A stretch of DNA of 64,000 nucleotides. Source: Mangrovibacterium marinum. GTDB lineage: Bacteria; Bacteroidota; Bacteroidia; Bacteroidales; Prolixibacteraceae. The stretch covers positions 124,001 through 188,000 of the forward strand of contig NZ_QAAD01000003.1 in NCBI RefSeq assembly GCF_003046625.1, written 5' to 3'. Made by a program: the position numbers and the translations under genes. Of this stretch, positions 36,887 to 44,717 are shown in pieces. Positions within the stretch are counted from its first letter, which is position 1. Every line of letters begins with the position of its first letter. The notes under the pieces are model-generated. The model searched no databases. It worked only from the letters and a program-made list of their open reading frames with translations, and was not told the origin of the DNA.

Positions 36887-36990
36887 GCGGGAAGGTCGGA
36901 TGACTGACTTCAAGGGAAAGCACAGCCATTGATGACTTGTTATTGATGAATGAGCCCTCATCGGTGGGTTCATACTTTCCTGCTTCCCGC
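36887..36990 (+). promoter_or_regulatory. Structured mRNA leader, candidate riboswitch or protein-binding RNA
   Basis: Three nested helices can be read directly. P1 pairs GCGGGAAG (36887-36894) with CTTCCCGC (36983-36990). P2 pairs GGAAAG (36915-36920) with CTTTCC (36975-36980). P3 pairs ATGAGCCC (36950-36957) with GGGTTCAT (36966-36973, one G-T). The 3' sides are almost continuous (gaps of one and two bases), so the helices can stack, while the 5' side bulges out two long strands of 20 and 29 bases. The element lies between a -7 promoter box and the ATG at 37006. It matches no riboswitch consensus that I can recall. Confidence 0.55.
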
Positions 36991-37005
36991 AAAAAACCAA
37001 CAATC

Positions 37006-37260
37006 ATGAACACAGAAAAACGATTGGGCTTTGTGGGAATTATCCTCGAAGATCGCACGCAGTCGGCACCGCTGGTCAACGAGCTTCTCTCGAAACATCG
37101 CGCTATCATTCTTGCCCGAACGGGTATTCCGCACATCAAAGGTGACGATTCGGTCATCACCCTGGTAGTAGACAGTACCACCGACGAACTCGGCCAACTC
37201 ACCGGTCGCCTCGGATCCATCCCCGGCGTTCAAGTCAAATCAGCATTATCGAAAAAATAA
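37006..37260 (+). CDS. TM1266-family [FeFe]-hydrogenase-linked putative regulator
   Basis: 84 residues from the ATG at 37006. The fold is a small ACT/NikR-C-like ferredoxin sandwich: LGFVGIILEDRTQSAPLVNE, SKHRAIILARTGIPH, DDSVITLVVDSTTDEL and LGSIPGVQVKS. The family is named for its constant link to iron-only hydrogenase maturation genes and is presumed regulatory or ligand-binding. It is six bases upstream of hydG. The frame could extend 23 codons further upstream, but that would run through the structured leader, so I reject it. Confidence 0.9.
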   Translation: MNTEKRLGFVGIILEDRTQSAPLVNELLSKHRAIILARTGIPHIKGDDSVITLVVDSTTDELGQLTGRLGSIPGVQVKSALSKK

Positions 37261-37265
37261 CCATC

Positions 37266-38657
37266 ATGACAACAGCACAAAACAGCTATATCAACGACAC
37301 ACAGATCTGCTCCATCCTCGAAAAATACGCCAAACCCGATCCGGCACAAGTGCGGGATGTTCTGGCCAAAGCCCGCGAAATGAAGGGCCTTTCGCTCGAT
37401 GATGTAGCCATCCTGAACGGCATTAACGACCAACAGCAACTGGAAGAACTGTTCGCCACGGCCAACCACATTAAAGACACCATTTACGGCAAGCGTCTGG
37501 TGATGTTTGCCCCCTTGTACATTACAAACCTCTGCGCCAACGAGTGTACTTATTGCGCCTTCCGCGCTAAAAACACGGCCATTGTGCGCCGTGCGTTGAA
37601 CCAGGAAGAAATTAAGCATGAAACCCAGGCATTGATCAAGCAAGGACACAAGCGCGTGCTGCTGGTTGCCGGCGAAAGCTATCCCAAACAAGGCTTTCAG
37701 TATGTGCTCGACTCGGTTCGGTCGGTGTACGAAGCACGCTACAACGACGCCGACATCCGCCGGGTGAATGTGAATGTTGCGCCGCTGTCGGTGGATGAGT
37801 TTAAATTGTTGAAGGCTGAAAAGATTGGCACCTACCAGATTTTTCAGGAAACCTACCACCGCGGACAGTACAAAAAAGTACATATCGGCGGTAAAAAGAT
37901 GGATTACGATTTCCGCGTCAGTGCCCTGCACCGCGCCATGGAAGCCGGTATCGACGATGTGGGTATCGGTGTGCTTTTCGGGCTGTACGACTACCGCTAC
38001 GACCTGCTGGCCATGATGCAGCACATTGGCGAACTGGAACGGGCTTTTGGCGTTGGCCCCCACACCATCAGCGTGCCGCGCATGGAACCGGCTACGGGCT
38101 CCGATATGTCGATGCAACCACCCTACCCGGTTTCCGACGACGATTTCCGGCGCATCGTTGCCATCCTTCGTTGCGCTGTTCCCTACACCGGCATCATCAT
38201 GTCGACCCGCGAGAGTGCCGAGATGCGCCGCGACACCTTCGCCCTGGGCGTTTCGCAAATTTCGGCCGGTAGCCGCACCAACCCGGGAGGCTACGAAGAA
38301 GAAGACGACATCTCCGGCCAATTCAGCTTAGGCGATCACCGGCCGATGGACGAGGTGATTCGCGATGTGGCACAGATGGGCTATGTACCATCGTTCTGTA
38401 CCGGCTGCTACCGGCTGGGACGTACCGGCCAGGACTTTATGGATCTGGCTAAGCCCGGCGCCATTAAAGCCCATTGCGGCCCCAATGCCCTGTCGACCTT
38501 CATGGAATATCTTCAGAATTATGCCTCGCCCGAGACCCGCAAAATTGGTCTGGAGCTGATCGATAAAACCATTGCCGAGATGGAAGGCCTGCCAAAAAGC
38601 CGGGCCGAAAAACTGGTTGGCCGCGTGAAAAACGGCGAATCGGATGTATATTGTTAG
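37266..38657 (+). CDS. hydG: [FeFe] hydrogenase H-cluster radical SAM maturase HydG
   Basis: 463 residues, full length. The radical SAM motif is C90-ANE-C94-TY-C97 (NLCANECTYCAFRAKN), and HydG-specific stretches follow (VLLVAGESYPKQGFQ, QIFQETYHRGQYKKVH, SVPRMEPATGSD). The C-terminal auxiliary cluster site is FCTGCYRLGRTGQDFM with a later HCGPNALST. HydG cleaves tyrosine to p-cresol and produces CO and cyanide on an Fe-cysteine complex for the H-cluster. It lies between the TM1266 protein and aspA on one strand. Confidence 0.98.
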   Translation: MTTAQNSYINDTQICSILEKYAKPDPAQVRDVLAKAREMKGLSLDDVAILNGINDQQQLEELFATANHIKDTIYGKRLVMFAPLYITNLCANECTYCAFRAKNTAIVRRALNQEEIKHETQALIKQGHKRVLLVAGESYPKQGFQYVLDSVRSVYEARYNDADIRRVNVNVAPLSVDEFKLLKAEKIGTYQIFQETYHRGQYKKVHIGGKKMDYDFRVSALHRAMEAGIDDVGIGVLFGLYDYRYDLLAMMQHIGELERAFGVGPHTISVPRMEPATGSDMSMQPPYPVSDDDFRRIVAILRCAVPYTGIIMSTRESAEMRRDTFALGVSQISAGSRTNPGGYEEEDDISGQFSLGDHRPMDEVIRDVAQMGYVPSFCTGCYRLGRTGQDFMDLAKPGAIKAHCGPNALSTFMEYLQNYASPETRKIGLELIDKTIAEMEGLPKSRAEKLVGRVKNGESDVYC

Positions 38658-38659
38658 AA

Positions 38660-38750
38660 AGAAGTAGTGAGTAGTGAGTAGTGAGTCTTGAGTAGCGCAA
38701 CTCATGACTCATGACTCATGACTCAAGACTCGCAACTCAAGACTCAAAAT
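38660..38750. repeat. Simple-sequence inverted repeat between hydG and aspA
   Basis: Tandem GTAGTGA units (38665-38688) are followed by tandem CATGACT units (38704-38723) and an ACTCAAGACTC series. The two sides are partly complementary (GAGTCTTGAGT against ACTCAAGACTC), so the mRNA can fold into a long imperfect hairpin. The open frame through it upstream of aspA is low-complexity and is not coding. Confidence 0.7.
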
Positions 38751-40157
38751 ATGGAACCAAAAACTTCAGCAACCCGAACGGAACACGACTTTTTAGGTGA
38801 ACTGCAAATTCCCGCCGATGCGCTATACGGCATCCATACAGCCCGAGCGATGCAGAACTTCAGCCTGGCCCGCCGCCCGGTGAAGCCCGCGCTGGTGCAA
38901 GCCTACGGCTGGGTGAAGCTGGCTTGTTTTCAGATTAACAGGGAGCTGGGCTATTTTGAGGATGATGAGAAAGCCCGGGCCATTGAGCAGGCCTGCCGCG
39001 AACTGGCCGACGGTATGCTCACCGATTGGATCCGGGTGGATGCCCTGCAAGGTGGTGCGGGAACATCGACCAACATGAACGTCAATGAAGTGATTGCCAA
39101 CCGCGCACTGCAGTTACTCGGCAAGGCACCGGGCGATTACCCGATCATTTCGCCGCTGGACGACATCAACCTGCACCAATCAACCAACGACACTTACCCC
39201 ACCGCGCTGAAACTGGCGGCTATTTTGCAGCTTCGCCAGCTGGAGGGGGCGGTGCTGGACTTGCAAGAAGCCTTTCAGCATCAAGAAAAAGAAATGGCCG
39301 ATGTGGTGAAGATTGGCCGCACGCAACTGCAGGATGCCGTGCTCACCACCCTGGGACGCGAGATGGCCGCCTACGCCGAAGCCTTTAACCGCGACCGCTG
39401 GCGCATTTACAAATGCGAGGAACGGCTGCGCGTGGTGAACCTCGGCGGCACGGCCATTGGCAGCGGACTGGGTGCACCGCGGCAGTTCATCTTCCGGGCA
39501 ACCGACCGCCTGCGCGAGCTCACCAATAGCTCGCTGGCCCGCGCCGAAAACCTGATGGAATGCACCCAAAATACCGATGTTTTTGTCGAAGTGTCGGGCC
39601 TATTGAAAGCCTGCGCCACCAACCTGTTTAAGGTGTCGAACGATTTGCGTCTGCTCGCGAGCGGCCCCGATGGCGGCTTGGGTGAGATCAGCCTCCCTGC
39701 TGTACAGGCCGGCTCGTCGATCATGCCGGGCAAGGTGAACCCGGTTATTCCCGAGAGTGTGGTGCAGGCCGCCATGGCGGTGGTGGCCAACGACCAGCTG
39801 CTGACCCAGGCCTGCATGAACGGCAACCTGGAGCTGAACGCCTTTATGCCCGCCATTGCCGATGCCCTGCTCAGCAGCCTGCAATTGCTGACCGATGCCG
39901 CCATCAGCCTGCGCAAAAATTGCGTGGAGGGGCTCACTGCCAACCGCGACAACTGCCGCAAACGCCTGCTCAACTCCACCGCCATCATTACGGCACTGAT
40001 CCCCCGGCTGGGCTACGAAAAATGCAGCCGGGTTTTACAGCAGTCGCGCGACAAAGGACTTTCGATCCGCGAGATTGTCGTCGGTGAACAAATGCTCGAT
40101 GAAGGCACCTTCGAGCAACTCATCAGTCCCGAAGCGATCAATAAATTAGGCTTTTAG
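38751..40157 (+). CDS. aspA: Aspartate ammonia-lyase
   Basis: 468 residues from the ATG at 38751. The fumarase/aspartase superfamily signature GSSIMPGKVNPVIPE is present, together with AGTSTNMNVNEVIANRA, LHQSTNDTYPTA and GRTQLQDAVLTTLG. It deaminates aspartate to fumarate and ammonia. The start at 38718 would add 11 residues of simple-repeat translation and is rejected. Its place right after hydG matches other genomes where aspA lies with hydrogenase maturases; a role as local ammonia donor for the bridging amine of the H-cluster dithiolate is an inference, and fumarate supply is an alternative. Confidence 0.95.
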   Translation: MEPKTSATRTEHDFLGELQIPADALYGIHTARAMQNFSLARRPVKPALVQAYGWVKLACFQINRELGYFEDDEKARAIEQACRELADGMLTDWIRVDALQGGAGTSTNMNVNEVIANRALQLLGKAPGDYPIISPLDDINLHQSTNDTYPTALKLAAILQLRQLEGAVLDLQEAFQHQEKEMADVVKIGRTQLQDAVLTTLGREMAAYAEAFNRDRWRIYKCEERLRVVNLGGTAIGSGLGAPRQFIFRATDRLRELTNSSLARAENLMECTQNTDVFVEVSGLLKACATNLFKVSNDLRLLASGPDGGLGEISLPAVQAGSSIMPGKVNPVIPESVVQAAMAVVANDQLLTQACMNGNLELNAFMPAIADALLSSLQLLTDAAISLRKNCVEGLTANRDNCRKRLLNSTAIITALIPRLGYEKCSRVLQQSRDKGLSIREIVVGEQMLDEGTFEQLISPEAINKLGF

Positions 40158-40264
40158 CTTGAAAAAAATCGCCCTCAATTTTTGAAAATAATTGTTAACA
40201 GCGTTTTTATTTAGAATTATTCTCAATAAATTAGGCTCGGTTATAAATCCTAAAATTGAATAAA

Positions 40265-40498
40265 ATGAAAAAATTGGTATTGATGATGGCGATTGTTTTT
40301 GCTTGTGGCGTAACCTTCGCAATCCCTGTTAACACACCGGACGAAAAGCCCAAAACCGAGCAAGCCTGCAAGGACAAGAAAGACAAAAAATGCTGCGCTG
40401 AAAAGAAAGAAGCCTGCGCGGAGAAAAAAGCATGCGACGACACCGCCAAAAAAGCTTGCTGCGACAAAAAAGCAGATAAGTCCAAAAAAACGGAATAG
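40265..40498 (+). CDS. Small secreted Lys/Cys-rich protein
   Basis: 77 residues from the ATG at 40265. A Sec signal (KKLVLMMAIVFACGVTFAIP) is followed by about 57 residues made largely of Lys, Ala, Glu, Asp and seven Cys in CK, CC and AC pairs (KCCAEKK, ACAEKKACDD, KACCDKK). The paired cysteines suggest metal binding or disulfides in the periplasm. It is 107 bases after aspA and ends at a clean terminator. I recognise no family. It could be in the maturase operon or have its own promoter in the AT-rich gap. Confidence 0.75.
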   Translation: MKKLVLMMAIVFACGVTFAIPVNTPDEKPKTEQACKDKKDKKCCAEKKEACAEKKACDDTAKKACCDKKADKSKKTE

Positions 40499-40527
40499 GA
40501 AAATCATTTTTCTTTTTCAAAATAAAG

Positions 40528-40550
40528 AGCCGGTATCCCCGGCTTTTTTT
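40528..40550 (+). terminator. Terminator after the Lys/Cys-rich gene
   Basis: AGCCGG (40528-40533) pairs with CCGGCT (40539-40544), loop of five, then TTTTTT. It probably ends the hydG-aspA transcript as well. Confidence 0.8.
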
Positions 40551-40667
40551 ATGGGAAGCCCCTTCGGCTTTACCTTCGATCGAATGTACCCACCCTGGCT
40601 CTCCCTCGCGAGGGAGGGAAATTCCGACTTTGTCGGAATGGGAGGGTCAATCTAATTCAATTGAATC

Positions 40668-40714
40668 CACTTTCATCCCTGTTGGTGATTCCCGGGGATC
40701 ATGTCGGTTTTTTA
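40668..40714. repeat. Half-copy of the dispersed repeat (CCTGTTGGTGATTCCC type)
   Basis: ACTTTCATCCCTGTTGGTGA, then TTCCC, GATCATG and a T run. It is the right half of the composite repeat seen complete at 20720 and 57663. Confidence 0.8.
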
Positions 40715-41147
40715 TGGAAGCCCCCTTCGGGTGATTCGCCTTCTTTTGGGAGATGCGGTTTCCAAACCGCATCAGGGATGCTTTGAATAGGGGTTCAGCT
40801 TCAACCGTTAGCCAGGCTTCTTTTGTAGCAAACCAGCGCTGATGAAAGTTGCCCCAAAACTGGCTGTTTTTCACGCCTACTTTTGCGCAACAAAGGATCT
40901 TTTGTCCTACCGGACGGGTTTTACTCTTTGCCTTGAAGCAAAGAGTAAACAGAAAATTCAAGGCTTATTTTTATCTTCAGGTGTCAGCTCCCGAAAAGCT
41001 AAGTTCAACCGGGTGATTTCCTCCTCGCGTCGGAACTTCCCGGTTTCACTAAGCTTCCGGTTCGCCTCTCACCATCGATAAAAAGTAGGCCGGTCCCGCT
41101 CCGAGCGAGCTTCCGTCTTCTCTTAAATGCCTTCTGCTGTCTTCCAC

Positions 41148-41196
41148 CACTTTCATCCCTGTTGGTAATTCCCTCCGAATCATGAAGGATTTTTAT
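41148..41196. repeat. Half-copy of the dispersed repeat (second in this region)
   Basis: ACTTTCATCCCTGTTGGTAA followed by TTCCC, AATCATGAAGG and TTTTTATGG. It is about 480 bases from the copy at 40668, in the same orientation. Confidence 0.8.
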
Positions 41197-41393
41197 GGAA
41201 AATCCCCTTCAGAGTACGTCTCTCCACTTCTACTTTTGATCAAATAGGAACCTTGTCCTACCGGACGGGGTTTCATTTTTGTAGTCCTGCCCGGCCGGTC
41301 TGACGGGGACACAAAAACGAAACAAAAAGGTCATGGCTGATTTTTATTATGCGTTGATGGTGTCTTTTTTAATCTACTTGTAGCTTCTGAATT

Positions 41394-41483
41394 CCCCCGC
41401 TCTGCCCGCAGAGAGGGGACAGATTTGAATCGATCCGCCAGGATTGGTTCAATTCAGGGGAGAGTTACAGAGGGCTGCTGGTA
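41394..41483. repeat. Dispersed intergenic repeat, copy 2 (first copy 20237-20326)
   Basis: It starts CCCCCGCTCTGC and ends GCTGCTGGTA, like the copy 21 kb away, in the same orientation. Both are followed within about 130 bases by sequence containing GGGTAGCACCAA. Confidence 0.8.
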
Positions 41484-41918
41484 GGCTCTTTGGGTAGCAC
41501 CAACGATAACCCACGACAAGCACGACAACAAGATATTCGCCCCTCTGATTTGGCAGCAACCACCAGGCCGTTCGTATAGCCAAAGTGCACTTTCGTCACG
41601 ACAAAGCATTCGTTCATCAAATTGTTTAACATTTATGGTGTTCATGTCTTTCATTTTTGATAAATTAGTCGGAACAAATTGAAACAGAACAAACAGGACA
41701 TCTCAGCCGACTATCCGATTTCGAGTTCCGATACGATGATGCAGGCCGCCTAGCCGCTGATTGCCCACCTTTTGAATGACTTTGCCGGGATGGCGTTTCA
41801 ATTTGAAAAAACAACGAATAATATCAAATAGCTTGAAGTTCTTTTCAATTTGGGGCCAACCGGTAAACCAGCAATTTCCGACCATCGGGAGCTTGTCCGC
41901 CGGAAGTGCCGGGAACAT

Positions 41919-42218
41919 TCTACCATTCGTAGAATGATCGCAGCGAGTGCGGAGAAGCTTCTACCGTTGGTAGATCCTTCCCGGCGACTGCTTTGACCGT
42001 CTACCGTTCGTAGAATCACCGCCGGAAGTGCCGGGAACATTCTACCATTCGTAGAATGATCGCAGCGAGTGCGGAGAAGCTTCTACCGTTGGTAGATCCT
42101 TCCCCGCGACTGCTTTGACCGTCTACCATTCGTAGAATCACCGCCGGAAGTGCCGGGAAGCTTCTACCGTTGGTAGACACGCCCCGACAGTTGGTTTGGC
42201 ATTTCTACCATTGGTAGA
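41919..42218. repeat. Array of eight 15-bp palindromes (TCTACCnTTnGTAGA) every 40-41 bp
   Basis: Palindromes start at 41919, 41960, 42000, 42041, 42082, 42122, 42163 and 42204, that is steps of 41, 40, 41, 41, 40, 41, 41. Each keeps TCTACC...GTAGA; the centre alternates between ATTC, GTTG, GTTC and ATTG. The last copy, TCTACCATTGGTAGA, is fully symmetric. Spacers are GC-rich, 25-26 bases, and repeat every third unit (122-base superperiod), for instance GATCGCAGCGAGTGCGGAG twice. The step equals four helical turns. The array ends 116 bases before the DUF6261-like gene, suggesting a regulatory or protein-assembly site. Confidence 0.9.
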
Positions 42219-42333
42219 AAAATCACCGTCGCACGGATACATGAACCGGGCAGGCTATTTACAAGGAATACTAATCGGGTGGAAGCAGCCAAAAGCTGTT
42301 TTACCCACATCTAAAACAATAAAAACTAAAGTC

Positions 42334-43074
42334 ATGGAAACTTTTAAATTTAACACATTACATGTAACAAACCTCAGTTTAAACAACCTGTTTTCCCTTT
42401 CGGCAACCACGCTTAGTTATGCCACCTCTGCAATTACAGAGATCGGCGGCATACCGCAAGCAACCTACAGTGTGTTGGAAACAGCCAACACCGCGATGGG
42501 CGCGCGCATGAACCGTTCGCAAAAAGAAGGTTTAACCCCACAAATTACAGCGGCCGACCAGGACCGTGATGCCTGCGGACGCGAGCTGAAACGCGAAATA
42601 CGCACGGCCAGCGAATCGCGCAGTGCCGCCAAAAGCGAGCCGGGCAAAAAGCTGCTGTTATTCCTCGAGCCCATCTGGGATTTCGAAGAGCAAGCCCTGA
42701 ACACCGAAACCGAAATTCTGGATAAGACGCTTACCGATTACGAAGCCGATGCCGACCTGCAAGCCGCAGCAACGACCCTGGGCATTGCCGAGCTGTTTAC
42801 CGAATTGCGCGGACTGAATACAACCTTCGAGACGCTCTACAATCAGCGCAACAGCGCCGAAGCGACCTCAACGGGCCCATCAGCATCGGAGTTGAAGCCC
42901 GACACCGTAGCCGCCTACGAAGCATTCTGCACTTCCATTGAGCAAGCAGCCACCTACACGCCAAGCACCGAGCTCACCAAGCTTTTTAATAAGATGGACG
43001 CCCTGCGGAAGAAATACGCCGCCCTGCCCAAACCCGAAAAGAAAGAGGAAGAAGAGGCGGAGGCGGGAGAGTAA
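42334..43074 (+). CDS. DUF6261-like helical protein
   Basis: 246 residues from the ATG at 42334. No signal peptide. The protein is almost all helix: FKFNTLHVTNLSLNNLFSLS at the N-terminus, DQDRDACGRELKREIRTASE in the middle, GKKLLLFLEPIWDF, then NTETEILDKTLTDYEADADL, and an acidic end KKEEEEAEAGE. The layout resembles Bacteroidota DUF6261 proteins, though my match is from memory of the pattern only. The longer frame beginning at 42196 would start inside the last palindrome and is rejected. The gene directly follows the palindrome array and precedes an AT-rich pair of different composition. Confidence 0.65.
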   Translation: METFKFNTLHVTNLSLNNLFSLSATTLSYATSAITEIGGIPQATYSVLETANTAMGARMNRSQKEGLTPQITAADQDRDACGRELKREIRTASESRSAAKSEPGKKLLLFLEPIWDFEEQALNTETEILDKTLTDYEADADLQAAATTLGIAELFTELRGLNTTFETLYNQRNSAEATSTGPSASELKPDTVAAYEAFCTSIEQAATYTPSTELTKLFNKMDALRKKYAALPKPEKKEEEEAEAGE

Positions 43075-43086
43075 ATGAATAAAAAC

Positions 43087-43118
43087 TATAGGCTCTAACA
43101 AACCAATTAGAGCCTATA
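43087..43118. terminator. Perfect 12-bp hairpin after the DUF6261-like gene
   Basis: TATAGGCTCTAA (43087-43098) pairs with TTAGAGCCTATA (43107-43118). There is no T run on the plus side, while the minus side reads GTTTTTATT, so it may work mainly against transcription from the right. It marks the border to the AT-rich pair. Confidence 0.5.
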
Positions 43119-43233
43119 ACTTCTCTTATACATTAAGATTAACTACATGAGTTCATAAAATTTCATATAACCAATCAACGATTTATAAACTTATTTACTT
43201 TTAACAATACATACTCAACAAACAACTCAAATT

Positions 43234-44088
43234 ATGGACAACCAAAACTCTACTCAAATTTTCCAATTCAAAGTTTTAAATGTTAAGCTAGTATCAAGAA
43301 AAGAAACCTCTAGTAATATTTATCACGACTTGATGCAGTCAGTCTTTGATAATGACATTAAAATAAATTTCAAGAAGCATGTTGGTTTTATTAACGATTT
43401 TACAGCGGTTAGTTCACCTGAAGGTAATTATTTCTATGGAAGGGTTACAAAAGCGGAAATAGCAGGAGACAACTATGAACTTAAAAAAGATAATACACTC
43501 GAAGTCGTGGAACATGAAGGACAATATTACACAAATCCGGTGCAAGCCTATTTCATTTTCGTTCCTCAGGCACATAGATTTGCATTTCTTGAAAATGAAA
43601 AAATAAAAATAGCTTGGTTCAAAAGCTTTATTGTTAAAAGCTTTCAAAATGTTATCGGTGAAGATGAAAAAATCGACGCGATAATTAAAACTACAGATAC
43701 ATTTGTAGAAGACTATTTAAAAACCGGTGATATCCGAAAAATTCGAATAAAGCTTTCTTACTCAAATAGCGATTCGTTCAATAATCCTGCAATGAAAGCT
43801 ATGGAGGAAAATTTCAAAAATACTCACCTTCGAGAAGTCACATTAACAGGAGTAAGCGACAAAAAGGGAAATATCGATTTGATGAATAATGAAATTTTAA
43901 ATCCTCTCGCTGGGCTAGCTATAGACAACGGTGAAATTTCAGCTTGGTCACAAGACAACACGAGTAGTCAGCCCACTATTACGACTAAAGATGTGCAAGC
44001 TGTTTATGATATAAAAGTTACAGACAAAACATGGATGTTTGATATTTTCAACAAAATGATAGACCTCTTCAGACCACAAAGTAATTAA
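43234..44088 (+). CDS. Soluble protein of an AT-rich two-gene module, possibly DUF4747-like
   Basis: 284 residues, no signal or membrane segment. It starts with a beta-rich region (IFQFKVLNVKLVSRKE), then YFYGRVTKAEI, YFIFVPQAHRFAFLENEKIK, an alpha part (WFKSFIVKSFQNVIGEDEKI) and IRIKLSYSNSD followed by a second beta part, ending VTDKTWMFDIFNK. The arrangement recalls DUF4747 proteins found beside toxin or defence genes, but the match is weak and from memory. Base composition is far more AT-rich than the flanks, with AAA and TTA codons favoured, so recent transfer is likely. One base separates its stop from the ATG of the membrane protein gene, so the two are translationally coupled. Confidence 0.85.
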   Translation: MDNQNSTQIFQFKVLNVKLVSRKETSSNIYHDLMQSVFDNDIKINFKKHVGFINDFTAVSSPEGNYFYGRVTKAEIAGDNYELKKDNTLEVVEHEGQYYTNPVQAYFIFVPQAHRFAFLENEKIKIAWFKSFIVKSFQNVIGEDEKIDAIIKTTDTFVEDYLKTGDIRKIRIKLSYSNSDSFNNPAMKAMEENFKNTHLREVTLTGVSDKKGNIDLMNNEILNPLAGLAIDNGEISAWSQDNTSSQPTITTKDVQAVYDIKVTDKTWMFDIFNKMIDLFRPQSN

Positions 44089-44089
44089 T

Positions 44090-44704
44090 ATGACAGAGCG
44101 GGAATTAACACCAGAAGAGAAACAAGAATTAAGTAAACACGATGTACATTTCACGACACTGCTAAAAATATATGGAGGGACAAAAGGTTTTCTCTATAGC
44201 CCCTTTTTTTGGATTGCATTCGGTAGTTCTTTGCTATTTATCGCTCTAAATTCGATGATTAAAGGCATCAATGAGTATCTATTAATCTTAAAAATTAAGG
44301 ATCTCCTCCTTAGTACTTTTCCTAGTATTTTAGGTTTTAATATCGGAGCCTATGCATTAGTAATCGGCTTCGGAGATAAAGAAGTCTTAGATAAAATTAG
44401 AAATGCTGATGGCGAAAATGGTTATTCTCTCTTTCAAACCATAGGAGGAACTTTTGCCGTCAGCGTTTTAATTCAGGCCACGACTTTTATGCTTTCATTC
44501 ATTATCGATATATTTATTTATAGCTGGGGTGATCTAAATATTCTAAGCCTTTCAGAAACATCAATCATCTGCATAAATAGAATTATTGCGTTCATTATCT
44601 TATTCGCCGCAATTTACTCTACAATCCTTATTCCCAAAATTGTATTAAATGTATTTTCGTTCAGTCAATTATACCATTTTTTCAGCAAAAATACGCCCCC
44701 ATAA
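44090..44704 (+). CDS. Four-helix membrane protein of the AT-rich two-gene module
   Basis: 204 residues. Four hydrophobic segments: about 36-57 (SPFFWIAFGSSLLFIALNSM), 72-97 (STFPSILGFNIGAYALVIGF), 120-145 (GGTFAVSVLIQATTFMLSFI) and 165-195 (RIIAFIILFAAIYSTILIPK). The charged N-terminus TERELTPEEKQELSKHDVHF should be cytoplasmic. The gene follows its soluble partner by one base and shares its AT-rich composition. A membrane protein next to a soluble sensor-like protein is the usual layout of abortive-infection modules, so a membrane-disrupting effector role is a guess worth testing. I do not recognise the family. Confidence 0.85.
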   Translation: MTERELTPEEKQELSKHDVHFTTLLKIYGGTKGFLYSPFFWIAFGSSLLFIALNSMIKGINEYLLILKIKDLLLSTFPSILGFNIGAYALVIGFGDKEVLDKIRNADGENGYSLFQTIGGTFAVSVLIQATTFMLSFIIDIFIYSWGDLNILSLSETSIICINRIIAFIILFAAIYSTILIPKIVLNVFSFSQLYHFFSKNTPP

Positions 44705-44717
44705 TGAGAATGTATTT

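Larger units (their letters stand above)
40551..41918. other. 1.4-kb non-coding region of mosaic intergenic repeats
   Basis: No supported gene. The region is assembled from the same short blocks as 20150-20820: the CCTGTTGGTGATTCCC element twice, GGATCTTTTGTCCTACCGG and its close form near 41250, paired CGGTTTCC/CCGCATC pieces near 40750, and the 90-base block at 41394. Small hairpins such as ATTCCGACTTTGTCGGAAT (40621-40639) are scattered through it. Short frames here show no family features. Confidence 0.6.

Noticed and set aside
36937-37005. 23-residue extension of the TM1266-like protein
   Set aside because: It would be translated from the structured leader and is not part of the known fold.
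38718-38750. N-terminal extension of aspA
   Set aside because: It translates the simple ACTCATG repeat; the ATG at 38751 gives the normal aspartase N-terminus.
41700-41760. Short stretch reading FEFRYDDAGRLAA, like an RHS/YD-repeat
   Set aside because: Only about 13 residues before a stop, with no wider similarity; could be chance or a tiny relic.
41919-42218. Possible CRISPR array with 15-bp repeats and 25-26-bp spacers
   Set aside because: Spacers recur every three units and the repeat is too short; no cas genes nearby.
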